Shown here: positions 35,415 through 43,134 of the stretch, piece after piece
Numbering within the stretch: position 1 is the stretch's first letter
Layout of the letters: each line of letters opens with the position of its first letter
DNA from: Clostridia bacterium
Lineage (GTDB): Bacteria > Bacillota > Clostridia > Christensenellales > Aristaeellaceae
NCBI GenBank assembly: GCA_017512985.1
Contig: JAFWEJ010000008.1
Span: 528,892-592,891, forward strand
DNA length: 64,000 nucleotides
Reading direction: 5' to 3'
Notes under the pieces: generated by a model
What the model saw: only the letters and a program-made list of their open reading frames with translations
What the model was told of the DNA's origin: nothing
The model's database searches: none
Position numbers and translations under genes: made by a program

Positions 35415-38400
35415 TTGAAGTCGTTTTTTCTTCCGGTCGGCCGCTCTGCCGGCACATCCCTGCCTACGGTCGTCTCAGCTATGTCCTGCGGCGCAGCGCT
35501 TCCGGTAACCGGCCTGGATATACTGCATATTGCTGATCAGGAACCTGATCCCGTGCTTCCCGCCCTGATCCGGGACCTGAACAGTGCTGATTCCCTGTTT
35601 TCTCGTTCAGGCAACCTTTCTCTGTTCCCGTCTTCTTTTTCATATGAAAGTTTCAGGCCTCAGCTTCCTTCTGTCCGGAGCCTATCAGAAGACGCTTCTT
35701 CTGCCGCGCTTTTAGGCGCACTCCGCGGGAAAGGGATCCCGCTTTCCTACAAAACGGACCGGGAAGCGGTCGAATGGGCTTTTTCTTCATATCTCAGCCT
35801 GCCGGAAAACGGGGCGGCCGCGCCGTTAATGAACTGGGTTCAGAAAATCCGCGATTGCCAGGCCAAAGATGAAGCGTTCAGGATTGCTGTCTGCTGTGAC
35901 CTTTGCGATCCTTTTTCTTCCGGAATCGCTTTTGCGATGCTGCGGTATCTTGCGGAGTCTGTGAAACCGGATCCGTCCGATGTCGCGCTGTTCTGCCTTG
36001 GAATCGGTTCGGATTCCTCCGGTTCCTTTAATGCTGAAATGCTTTCTTCATCCCTGCACGCCATGGCCGGGCAGAATCTTACTGCCGGCCCTGATCAGCC
36101 CGGTTCTTCCTGCGCTGACGCCGTATGGCTGCTTGGGCTTCCTTCCTCGCTGATCAGTTCCGGCGATTCGCTCCGTGTCCTGTATGTTGTGCTTGCCCGG
36201 CTTCTGGCCAGATTCTGTGTCAGTGAGAAAAAGCCTGCGTCCGGTCTTCATACAGTCAGCCTGCCCGGCGTGCTGACGCTTCATTCCCTTGGCGATGAGG
36301 CAGCTCCTTTCGCCGCATTCCTTCACGCTGCTTCCTGGCTTTTGTCCGATCTGATCCCGGCCTTCCGTGATTACATTGATCATCCTGCCGCTCTTCGCGG
36401 ACTCGCGCCGAATACCAGGAACGGCCTTTTCCGCAAACTGCTGCACGGAACCGCGCCCGCGCCTGATCAGGCCGATTTGGTCACAGTGCTTGACCGCGTG
36501 CTTCGCGCTGTTCTTTCAGAAGCGCTTTCCCTGATCCGTTTCCTGCCGGATCCCCTTCGCCTTGCCGAAGTTTCTGATCCGCTCTGGAAGCAGATCGTGG
36601 ACGCCTGTGGAAAGACGGTCACGGTTGCGTCGGAGTATTCCGTTTCACTCGCTGAAGCGGAGGAAGGCGGTTTTCTTGACGTCAAACCTGTCCACCGCGT
36701 ATCTATGGCAGATACGGTGGAGGAAATTGCCGGCCGGCGCCTGAAGGATATTGCCCTCCAGCTGAAAGATGAAGAGGAAGCACGGAACAGGCTGTTCAGT
36801 TCTTCCGGCTTCTGGGCCGGACTTGCTTTGCGCGACTGCCGTACACGCTGCCAGGATGCCCTCAGCCGCGCCAGGGAGCAGCAGAAATCCCGTGGTGCGG
36901 ATGAGGATCGTCTTTCCTCTGCTGCTCTTTCACGCAGAATCCGGCTTCTTGAAGCTGCTGTGTCCCGCTGTGACGCGGATCTTTCAAATGCGGATCTGCT
37001 CACGGCCGTGTCTGCCGGAGCTTCCGGTTTGACTGACGGTATGAATCCTTTTTCCGGCCAGATCCTCAATGCGGAAGCGGCGGAAAAACTCTCCCTGCTT
37101 TTAACGTCATCCGATGATTCTTCTGATTCCGTCCGGAAAGAGATAATGGCTCTCATGCCTTCTCTCCTGTTCGGTTTCAGCCTGTCAGATACAAAAGCGC
37201 TCTTCAGGAAACTGCTTTCCTCCTGCAGCGCAGAGTCAAAGGACGCTCCGTTTGTAAACCTCATTCTTGCCGCGCTGGATGTCAGCCGGGATGAGGTCGG
37301 TTCCCTTCGTTTCCTCTCTTCCGGCGATGTACCTCCGATCCCGGTACTGCCGGATCTCCGTCCCTTCTCAGGTTCTTTGCTGACCGTGGCCTCCCTTCTT
37401 CCTCTGCTGCCCGAAACGCAATCCGCTGTTGCTGATAGCGCATCGGAAAAGCGCGGGCTTCTGGCGATGATACTGCTACGGCAGTACCGCATGCGGTTTT
37501 CTGATGAATCCTCGCTTTCTCTGGACAGGTATTCTTCCGGGGATTCACCGGTTCTTCACGCATGGCTGGCTTCCCGGAATTCAGACTGCGTCTGGATCCT
37601 CTCCCTTGGCAGCGGTGATGAACGACTGCCCTTTGCCCTGATTCTTCCGGGCCGGGATCTGATTCCTGCCAGAATCACTGTCTCCCATGTGTCCTTCCTT
37701 CCCACCTTTGCCGCTCCCTGGTTCGATCCGGAAACGCTGTCTTTTTCTGATCCGTGCGGTCTTCTGGGCGAGGGTGACCGGACTGTGCTGACCGAACGCC
37801 TTGGCGCGTTGGAAGGCAGCCGGAAAAACTGTTCTGACGAATTCATCGCTTTCCTGAAGGCTTTCCGGCTGGATCTGGAGGCATCATCCGGTGCAGTTGC
37901 TGTCCCTGGGCGTCTGGACCTCCGTCTCCGCTCCGCTTTCGGTCTGAGGCTGCTTCCTGCTTTTCAGCCCGTGCTTGTCCGGAAAGCCTGCCCCTATGAG
38001 CGTTCCCTCGTTTCTGATGACATTGCGGCCCGTCTTGTCGGCCGGCCTTCTTTCCCGCCTTTTGACGGTCTTGTGCCGGACGATATTATATATCTCTACA
38101 GGGATGTGCCTTTTGCCAGGGAGAATTCAAAGACTTTGCTTGAATCCATTCCTTTGCCAGCGGAAAACTGGATACTGAATCTGCTGGATCAGGAATGCCG
38201 TACACTTTCACGCGCGTCAGATGATTATCATGATGCGCTCACCCGTGAGCTCAGCCTGTTGCTCGACCGATATCCCGATGCACTCCCGGAAGCCCGGCAG
38301 GTTGCCCTTGACCTTCTGGAAAAGGCTGGCGCCCCCGTACCGGATACGGAAGCCGTTCTGGCATGGCCCTGGGACATCCGGTCTCCCTCCGTGTTCACCA

Positions 38401-40604
38401 TTCTGGCTGAAGCGCTCGGAAATACGCTCGCAACTGCTGCTGTTCAACCTTTCAGTGACCTGCTTGCGCTCTTTCCCGCCCGCGGCAGTGAAGTGATCGG
38501 TGATTCGCTGATGTCTTCAATGTGCCTGCTGCCTCCTGTGTCTTCTCCTGCAGATCAGGAGGACCGGCAGCCCGAGCTCATATCCGACGCAGTGCTCCCG
38601 CCGCTTTCTTCCGCTTTCTGTGCCGCCTTGTGCCGCCTTCCGGAAGGCAGGACGCTGATCCGTCCGGGACTGCTGTCCTTTGAGCGCACAGATGCAGATG
38701 CTGTCCGGGTCACGTTGACCCTGGAAGGAAGTTTTACCGTCCGGATGACCCGGGAATATAATGCGGAACAGATCGTTCATCTGTATGCCCATGACATTCC
38801 CACACTGGCGGTCTGGCCGAATCTTCCCTTTGCCCCGGAAGACTGGCATGCTTATTTCGTATACGCTTCCCTTCCGGACTCTGTCCGCATAAACATTTTC
38901 GGCGCAGGAGGGGAAGTCCTGTCTCCTGACGGAGAGGGCGCCCGCGCTGTCTGCCGTTCAGAATCTTTCCCGCTTTCATTTTCCTTCATGTGGGACGGCA
39001 GATCCATGGGTTCCCTTCCGAATCTGCTCCCGACACCTGAAATCGAAAAAACAGAGCCCTGTACTGCCTGTATTGATTTCGGCTCTGTAGGCACATCCGT
39101 CGTCTTTTCTGTCGGCCATAAGCGGCGCCCGATGCAGGGACCGACGCTGGTCCGTACGCTGCTTAACAATCCTGCCCGGTCACGGGATCTGCTTCGCAGG
39201 GAATTTCTTCCCGCTGTTCCGGTTTCCGCCCTGCTCCCGACAGCTTCCCGTCTCTTCAGGAATGTGGCCGGCGCGGCTCCCCTTCCTTTTGAGGACGGCA
39301 TCGTCCTCATGTCTTCCGATATGCAGGATGTACTTTCCATTCCGTCCGGCGCGCTTTACACCTGCCTGAAATGGGAAGAGGACAAAGGCCGTTCTGTTAC
39401 GCTTTGCCTGCATCAGATCATGCTGATGACTGCTCTGCAGGCACGTTCCGACGGTGCATCATCACTACTCTGGCGTTTTTCCATCCCGGATGAAATGGCA
39501 AAGGAAGGAAGGGAACGGCTGGTTTCATTGTTTACTGCCCTTGCCGGAGAAGTATGCGGGGAAAGCGGATTTGCCTTACCGGACAAACAGCCTCTTGTCA
39601 CCTTTGCGGCAGAAAGTTCCGCGCTTGGCGCCTATTTCCGCCTCTGTGCTTCGGAAGATACGCGCGGCGGGTTCATGGTGCTGGATATCGGCGCCTCTAC
39701 TGCAGATATCTCACTGTTCCTTCGTGGCAGGGAGCAGGCTGTCCGGACCTGCCAGATTCCACTCGGCGTCCACTATATGCTGCTGCCCGCTTTGCTCCGC
39801 GATCCCGGCCTCCTGCAGCAGGATCTCGGCTTTATCCAGGATCCTTCCTTCATACAGGATCTGGAATTGCTCAGCCGGATTCTCCGGAACGCAAAAGCGG
39901 ATCCTTCTGCCCTGCGCCATTCCCGTCTTGCCCTGGACAGCTTTATTGCGGACCGCTACACATGGCTGCTCCCCGCTCTTCTGCAAAACCCGGCTACCGG
40001 TATGCCGGGTCGGATCGGATCCGAACTCCTGCTGCATTTCAGCTTCCTGATGATGCTTTCGGGATTGATCCTGCTTCAGATTGCCGCGGATCCCGGCAAA
40101 AACGACTTCCTGCCGGAGCAGATGAGCCTCTGCCTGTCAGGCCGCGGTTCTCTGCTGCCTGAAGGATTGCCTGACCAGTACAAGACCGCCCTTTGGCATT
40201 TTCTGACCATGTTCAGGAACCGCCGGGTTGCTTCTCTTTCGATGCTTTTCTCGTCGGAGAAAAAGATGGAGATCCCGGTCGGCCTCTCCGTTCTTCAGGA
40301 AGTGTCTGCGGATCTGCCCCCGGCTTCCGCGGTGCCTGCGGCAATCTCTGTCCGTCCGGAGGAATTGCTTCCCCAGTTTATTCTCCGTTTCGCAAAGGAG
40401 TTCCCTGCGTCCGCGGAAATTTTGTTCCACGGTTTCTTTACAGGTGATTTCTATCATCCGTTCACTCCTTACGGTGAATCGGTCATTTCCGAAGCGATTT
40501 CCCAATCCTTCACGGAGCAGACTGCGCTGCGGCCCTATGACGCGCTGTCAGCCTGGATCGGAGCGCTGCTTGAACAGATCGATACCTCCGAACCGTTATA
40601 TTGA
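35415..40604 (+). CDS. giant cytosolic protein with C-terminal actin/Hsp70-like ATPase domain
   Basis: The protein has about 1,729 residues with no signal peptide or membrane segment. The C-terminal 510 residues carry three motifs of the actin/Hsp70 fold: CIDFGSVGTSVVF near residue 1,219 (phosphate 1), GFMVLDIGASTADISLF near 1,416 (phosphate 2), and LCLSGRGSLLPEG near 1,573 (adenosine). The spacings of about 197 and 157 resemble DnaK. Residues 1-330 alternate strands and helices like a Rossmann or tubulin-like fold (FLPVGRSAGTSLPTVV, LDILHIADQEPD, FRIAVCCDLCDPFSSGIAF), with no intact GTPase glycine box. Charged helices lie near 440-550. TVWPNLPF-type sequence (here LAVWPNLPFAPEDWHAYF near 1,136) precedes the ATPase domain. 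TTG at 35415 follows AGAGGGG; an earlier TTG at 35394 lacks a site. The function is unknown. Confidence 0.75.
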   Translation: MKSFFLPVGRSAGTSLPTVVSAMSCGAALPVTGLDILHIADQEPDPVLPALIRDLNSADSLFSRSGNLSLFPSSFSYESFRPQLPSVRSLSEDASSAALLGALRGKGIPLSYKTDREAVEWAFSSYLSLPENGAAAPLMNWVQKIRDCQAKDEAFRIAVCCDLCDPFSSGIAFAMLRYLAESVKPDPSDVALFCLGIGSDSSGSFNAEMLSSSLHAMAGQNLTAGPDQPGSSCADAVWLLGLPSSLISSGDSLRVLYVVLARLLARFCVSEKKPASGLHTVSLPGVLTLHSLGDEAAPFAAFLHAASWLLSDLIPAFRDYIDHPAALRGLAPNTRNGLFRKLLHGTAPAPDQADLVTVLDRVLRAVLSEALSLIRFLPDPLRLAEVSDPLWKQIVDACGKTVTVASEYSVSLAEAEEGGFLDVKPVHRVSMADTVEEIAGRRLKDIALQLKDEEEARNRLFSSSGFWAGLALRDCRTRCQDALSRAREQQKSRGADEDRLSSAALSRRIRLLEAAVSRCDADLSNADLLTAVSAGASGLTDGMNPFSGQILNAEAAEKLSLLLTSSDDSSDSVRKEIMALMPSLLFGFSLSDTKALFRKLLSSCSAESKDAPFVNLILAALDVSRDEVGSLRFLSSGDVPPIPVLPDLRPFSGSLLTVASLLPLLPETQSAVADSASEKRGLLAMILLRQYRMRFSDESSLSLDRYSSGDSPVLHAWLASRNSDCVWILSLGSGDERLPFALILPGRDLIPARITVSHVSFLPTFAAPWFDPETLSFSDPCGLLGEGDRTVLTERLGALEGSRKNCSDEFIAFLKAFRLDLEASSGAVAVPGRLDLRLRSAFGLRLLPAFQPVLVRKACPYERSLVSDDIAARLVGRPSFPPFDGLVPDDIIYLYRDVPFARENSKTLLESIPLPAENWILNLLDQECRTLSRASDDYHDALTRELSLLLDRYPDALPEARQVALDLLEKAGAPVPDTEAVLAWPWDIRSPSVFTILAEALGNTLATAAVQPFSDLLALFPARGSEVIGDSLMSSMCLLPPVSSPADQEDRQPELISDAVLPPLSSAFCAALCRLPEGRTLIRPGLLSFERTDADAVRVTLTLEGSFTVRMTREYNAEQIVHLYAHDIPTLAVWPNLPFAPEDWHAYFVYASLPDSVRINIFGAGGEVLSPDGEGARAVCRSESFPLSFSFMWDGRSMGSLPNLLPTPEIEKTEPCTACIDFGSVGTSVVFSVGHKRRPMQGPTLVRTLLNNPARSRDLLRREFLPAVPVSALLPTASRLFRNVAGAAPLPFEDGIVLMSSDMQDVLSIPSGALYTCLKWEEDKGRSVTLCLHQIMLMTALQARSDGASSLLWRFSIPDEMAKEGRERLVSLFTALAGEVCGESGFALPDKQPLVTFAAESSALGAYFRLCASEDTRGGFMVLDIGASTADISLFLRGREQAVRTCQIPLGVHYMLLPALLRDPGLLQQDLGFIQDPSFIQDLELLSRILRNAKADPSALRHSRLALDSFIADRYTWLLPALLQNPATGMPGRIGSELLLHFSFLMMLSGLILLQIAADPGKNDFLPEQMSLCLSGRGSLLPEGLPDQYKTALWHFLTMFRNRRVASLSMLFSSEKKMEIPVGLSVLQEVSADLPPASAVPAAISVRPEELLPQFILRFAKEFPASAEILFHGFFTGDFYHPFTPYGESVISEAISQSFTEQTALRPYDALSAWIGALLEQIDTSEPLY

Positions 40605-40626
40605 CCTTATCCGAAAGGAATAAACC

Positions 40627-41373
40627 ATGGAAAAACTGACCTCACTGAAAAACCCGAAGGTCCTGGCCTGGCGTTCCCTGAAAGAAAAAAAAGGACGTGA
40701 GGAACGGCATGCCTTCCTGGTCGAAGGAAGCCGCATGGTCCGGGAAGCGCTTTCCTCATCCTTCCCGGTTTCCGCGCTGCTCCTGCGGGAAGATTATGTG
40801 CCGGATTTTCCCCTGCCGGAGGGGCTTCCTCTCTACCTTCTGCCCGATAATGTCTTCCGGGCCGTCAGTGATACGAAAACCCCCCAGGGCATTGCTGCGG
40901 TACTGGCGCTTCAGGCACGTGAGGCTTCCGGCCGCCGTCTGCTTGCGCTCGACGGCGTCCAGGATCCGGGCAATGTCGGCACAATCATCCGGACTGCTGA
41001 TGCCGCCGGTTTTGACGGTATTCTCTTCAGTCCGGACTGCGCCGATCTGTTTTCCCCGAAAGTACTCCGCTCTACAATGGGCAGCATTTTCAGGCTCGGT
41101 TTTTCATTCCCTTCCTCCCTGCCGCAGACACTGGAAAAGCTGAAAAAGGACGGCTTCTCCGTCCTTTCTTCCCAGCTGGATGGGAATCCTTTTTATGAAC
41201 GCGGTGCGGTTTCTTCCTCTTTTGTGCTGGTAATCGGCAATGAGGGAAACGGCGTTTCCGACGCGGTAAAGGCTGTAGCGACGCACCGCCTGTGCCTTCC
41301 CATGCGGGGCGGCGCAGAATCGCTGAACGCTGCTGTTGCTGCCGGGATCATGATGTACGACCTGACCCGCTGA
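40627..41373 (+). CDS. TrmH/SpoU-family RNA 2'-O-methyltransferase
   Basis: The protein has 248 residues. The N-terminal substrate-binding part begins LTSLKNPKVLAWRSLKEKKG and includes RHAFLVEGSRMVREAL. The trefoil-knot SPOUT domain shows all three motifs: LDGVQDPGNVGTIIRTADAA near residue 114, LVIGNEGNGVSD near residue 202, and LPMRGGAESLNAAVAAGI near residue 222. It probably methylates a ribose in 23S rRNA or tRNA. It lies 22 bases after the giant gene with AAAGGAATAAACC before its ATG, so the two are probably co-transcribed. Confidence 0.92.
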   Translation: MEKLTSLKNPKVLAWRSLKEKKGREERHAFLVEGSRMVREALSSSFPVSALLLREDYVPDFPLPEGLPLYLLPDNVFRAVSDTKTPQGIAAVLALQAREASGRRLLALDGVQDPGNVGTIIRTADAAGFDGILFSPDCADLFSPKVLRSTMGSIFRLGFSFPSSLPQTLEKLKKDGFSVLSSQLDGNPFYERGAVSSSFVLVIGNEGNGVSDAVKAVATHRLCLPMRGGAESLNAAVAAGIMMYDLTR

Positions 41374-41388
41374 GCGCGTGAAAAAGGC

Positions 41389-41417
41389 TTGACAATCATT
41401 TTTCAATCCCATATAAT
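41389..41417 (+). promoter_or_regulatory. consensus promoter of tRNA-Trp
   Basis: TTGACA and TATAAT, both perfect, stand exactly 17 bases apart. The TATAAT ends 20 bases before the tRNA 5' end. Confidence 0.9.
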
Positions 41418-41437
41418 AGCGCTGTTGCGAATGCAAT

Positions 41438-41511
41438 AGGGGCATGGTGTAATGGTAACACGTGGGTCTCCAAAACCTTTGTTGAGGGTTCGAATCCTTC
41501 TGCCCCTGCCA
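41438..41511 (+). tRNA. tRNA-Trp (CCA anticodon)
   Basis: The acceptor stem is AGGGGCA with TGCCCCT, followed by discriminator G and an encoded CCA. The D stem is GTGT/ACAC, and the anticodon loop is CTCCAAA, giving CCA. The T arm is GAGGG-TTCGAAT-CCTTC. The outermost anticodon-stem pair is T-T, but the other stems are intact. The 3' end serves as an integration site (see the islet). Confidence 0.93.
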
Positions 41512-41512
41512 A
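41488..41512 (+). repeat. left attachment repeat (within tRNA-Trp 3' end)
   Basis: This copy spans the T loop to the CCA end plus one base. The last 21 bases are identical to the right copy, and one C/T difference lies near the 5' end. Confidence 0.85.
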
Positions 41513-41513
41513 G

Positions 41514-41550
41514 AGAGCGATTCTGAAATATGAGCCGCTCTTTTTATTTA
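41514..41550 (+). terminator. islet-encoded terminator downstream of tRNA-Trp
   Basis: AGAGCG and CGCTCT are separated by 16 bases and followed by TTTTTATTT. It would replace the tRNA terminator displaced by the insertion. Confidence 0.55.
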
Positions 41551-41720
41551 TCAGCACATTGTATATTTTATCAAGCCCATAACCGAATAGATTTTTATAT
41601 AGTATATAATGCTCTTATCAACATGCCCCATGATCTTAGACAGTTTTTTGATGTCTAATACTTTGCTGCATAAATCCACCGAAAAGCATGCTGTCAGCAA
41701 TAAAGAATTGTCTCTTCTCT
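41551..41720 (-). pseudogene. decayed C-terminus of a tyrosine-type integrase
   Basis: One minus-strand frame reads VDLCSKVLDIKKLSKIMGH followed by VDKSIIYYIKIYSVM and a stop at 41551. This matches the end of phage/ICE integrases, where an LCxxGxDIKTLQxIMGH segment precedes the catalytic Tyr. The upstream HxLRH box is unrecognisable and no start is available, so this is a remnant. Its position beside the tRNA 3' end is where such integrases normally lie. Confidence 0.55.
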
Positions 41721-41976
41721 ACATACACACTATATCCGATACAGTAATGTTTTAAAGAGAGAATCCCCATCGTCATCAATGAATCCATACTCACTTTCCG
41801 CTCTCTACGCCAGTGATTGCAATAGTAAAGCAATGTGTAGACGTTATGATTCTGTAACAACAAACTCCTTTTATTGTTTGATTGCATTAAAAGTGTGGTA
41901 TTGAGTTGAATATACTTATTGACGATATTTGTACTGGACCGTAAAATTATTTTATTAATATGACAGGAGACCGATT
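41721..41976. other. AT-rich islet DNA without a recognised gene
   Basis: An 83-codon minus-strand open frame (41636-41887) begins here in a different frame from the integrase remnant. It has no ribosome binding site pattern or domain that I recognise. The remainder is AT-rich leader for the acyltransferase gene. Confidence 0.4.
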
Positions 41977-43008
41977 ATGAAGATTAATCAAATGAGTATT
42001 GAAGGTGGATATCATAAATATGAAGAAGTAACTTTTATGAGAGGATTTTCTATAACCACAATTGTTCTTTACCATCTGATAAATACTTTCATAAAGAATC
42101 TTCCTGAAAAAATATACCAGGCGGCTGAGTTTGGAAGCACTGGTGTTCATGTTTTTTTCTTTTGTTCAGGATTAGGATTATATTTATCGTATCTGAATAA
42201 AAAAACAAATTTCAGGGAATTCATCAAAAAAAGAGCTATGCATATTTATCTCCCATATGCCTTGGCTGTTCTCCTATATTTCTTTATTCCCGTGGTTCGG
42301 TATAACGGAAATCGCATTGGAGCATTATGTAGTCATCTGTTTCTCTACAAAATGTTTATCCCTTATTATGAATGCAGTTTAAGTGAACATTTTTGGTTTA
42401 TTTCAACTCTCATACAGTTTTACTTGCTGTTTATTCCGTTATGCAAGTTAAAAGAAAAATATGGAGATCGTGTTTTCGCATTATTAAGCTTAGGTATCAG
42501 TCTTATTTGGTGGATTGCAATGGCAGTTACCGGCTTGCATTATGAACGAGTCCTTGGGAGCTGTTTTTTACAGTTTCTTTGGGAATTCTGCCTCGGCATG
42601 ATTATTGCTCATAGGCTAAAGAAATGCACAACAATAGAAATATCAAATTTATATCTCTTGGCTGTAGCTGTTATTGGAATAGGTGTATTTGGTTTTCTTG
42701 GAATAAAAGGGGGATGGGCTAATTCATTCAATGATATTCCAGGACTTTTTGGCTATGGAGCTTTGGTTTTACTTGTTTATCAAATTAAACCATTGAGAAG
42801 AATTGGCACATGGCTTGGAAAAATATCATATGAATGGTATCTGTTACATGTATTAGTATTTCTTATAACGTTTTCTTTTCTGCAAGGATGGAGTGCTGCT
42901 GTTACTGGACTTGTATTGAGTATAGGTGTTGCATTTGTTTACCATGAGGCAATTGTTGCATTTCGAAAAAAACAACTCGATAAAGTTGAAATATCAAAGC
43001 TTTCATAA
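41977..43008 (+). CDS. acyltransferase family 3 membrane protein
   Basis: The protein has 343 residues and about ten membrane segments. FMRGFSITTIVLYHLI near residue 20 contains the family's catalytic-type His after RG. FFFCSGLGLYLSYLNK near residue 60 and GKISYEWYLLHVLVFLI near residue 285 are the other typical segments. These enzymes move acetyl or other acyl groups onto surface sugars. The start has ACAGGAGACCGATT upstream. Codons are strongly A/T-ending (TTA, ATA, GAA), unlike all neighbours, which marks it as acquired. It is the only intact gene of the tRNA-Trp islet. Confidence 0.88.
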   Translation: MKINQMSIEGGYHKYEEVTFMRGFSITTIVLYHLINTFIKNLPEKIYQAAEFGSTGVHVFFFCSGLGLYLSYLNKKTNFREFIKKRAMHIYLPYALAVLLYFFIPVVRYNGNRIGALCSHLFLYKMFIPYYECSLSEHFWFISTLIQFYLLFIPLCKLKEKYGDRVFALLSLGISLIWWIAMAVTGLHYERVLGSCFLQFLWEFCLGMIIAHRLKKCTTIEISNLYLLAVAVIGIGVFGFLGIKGGWANSFNDIPGLFGYGALVLLVYQIKPLRRIGTWLGKISYEWYLLHVLVFLITFSFLQGWSAAVTGLVLSIGVAFVYHEAIVAFRKKQLDKVEISKLS

Positions 43009-43063
43009 TTTATAGATTGGCAGGCATCATTCTGAAAAACCCCTGACATCACAAGATTAATCA

Positions 43064-43088
43064 GTTTGAATCCTTCTGCCCCTGCCAA
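43064..43088 (+). repeat. right attachment repeat (duplicate of tRNA-Trp 3' end)
   Basis: This is a copy of the tRNA T-loop-to-CCA segment with one mismatch, not part of a full tRNA. It is followed three bases later by the strong hairpin that probably terminated the tRNA before insertion. Confidence 0.85.
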
Positions 43089-43090
43089 AA

Positions 43091-43131
43091 CAAAACAGAA
43101 GCGCCCGTTTTCGGGCGCTTCTGTTTTGTTA
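43091..43131. terminator. bidirectional terminator (original tRNA-Trp / tldE)
   Basis: A 17-bp perfect stem (arms 43091-43107 and 43112-43128) has a TTTT loop and T/A-rich ends. It serves the minus-strand tldE and, on the plus strand, the islet and formerly the tRNA. Confidence 0.85.
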
Positions 43132-43134
43132 TTC

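Larger units (their letters stand above)
41488..43088. mobile_element. tRNA-Trp-integrated islet with decayed integrase
   Basis: A 25-base copy of the tRNA 3' end (41488-41512) recurs at 43064-43088 with one mismatch, bounding about 1.6 kb of visibly AT-rich DNA. Inside are a terminator, a decayed tyrosine-integrase tail next to the tRNA, and one intact acyltransferase gene. The tRNA's original strong hairpin terminator now lies beyond the right repeat. No intact integrase or excision gene remains, so the element appears immobile on its own. Confidence 0.8.

Noticed and set aside
36467-37492. 341-codon minus-strand open frame inside the giant gene
   Set aside because: The translation is Arg/Ser-rich noise with no ribosome binding site. 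The plus-strand frame is continuous across it.
41636-41887. 83-codon minus-strand frame in the islet as a gene
   Set aside because: It overlaps the integrase remnant in a different frame and lacks a ribosome binding site and any recognisable motif.
43064-43088. Second tRNA gene at the right end of the islet
   Set aside because: Only the last 25 bases of tRNA-Trp are present, with no acceptor 5' half, D arm or anticodon arm, so it is an attachment-site duplicate.
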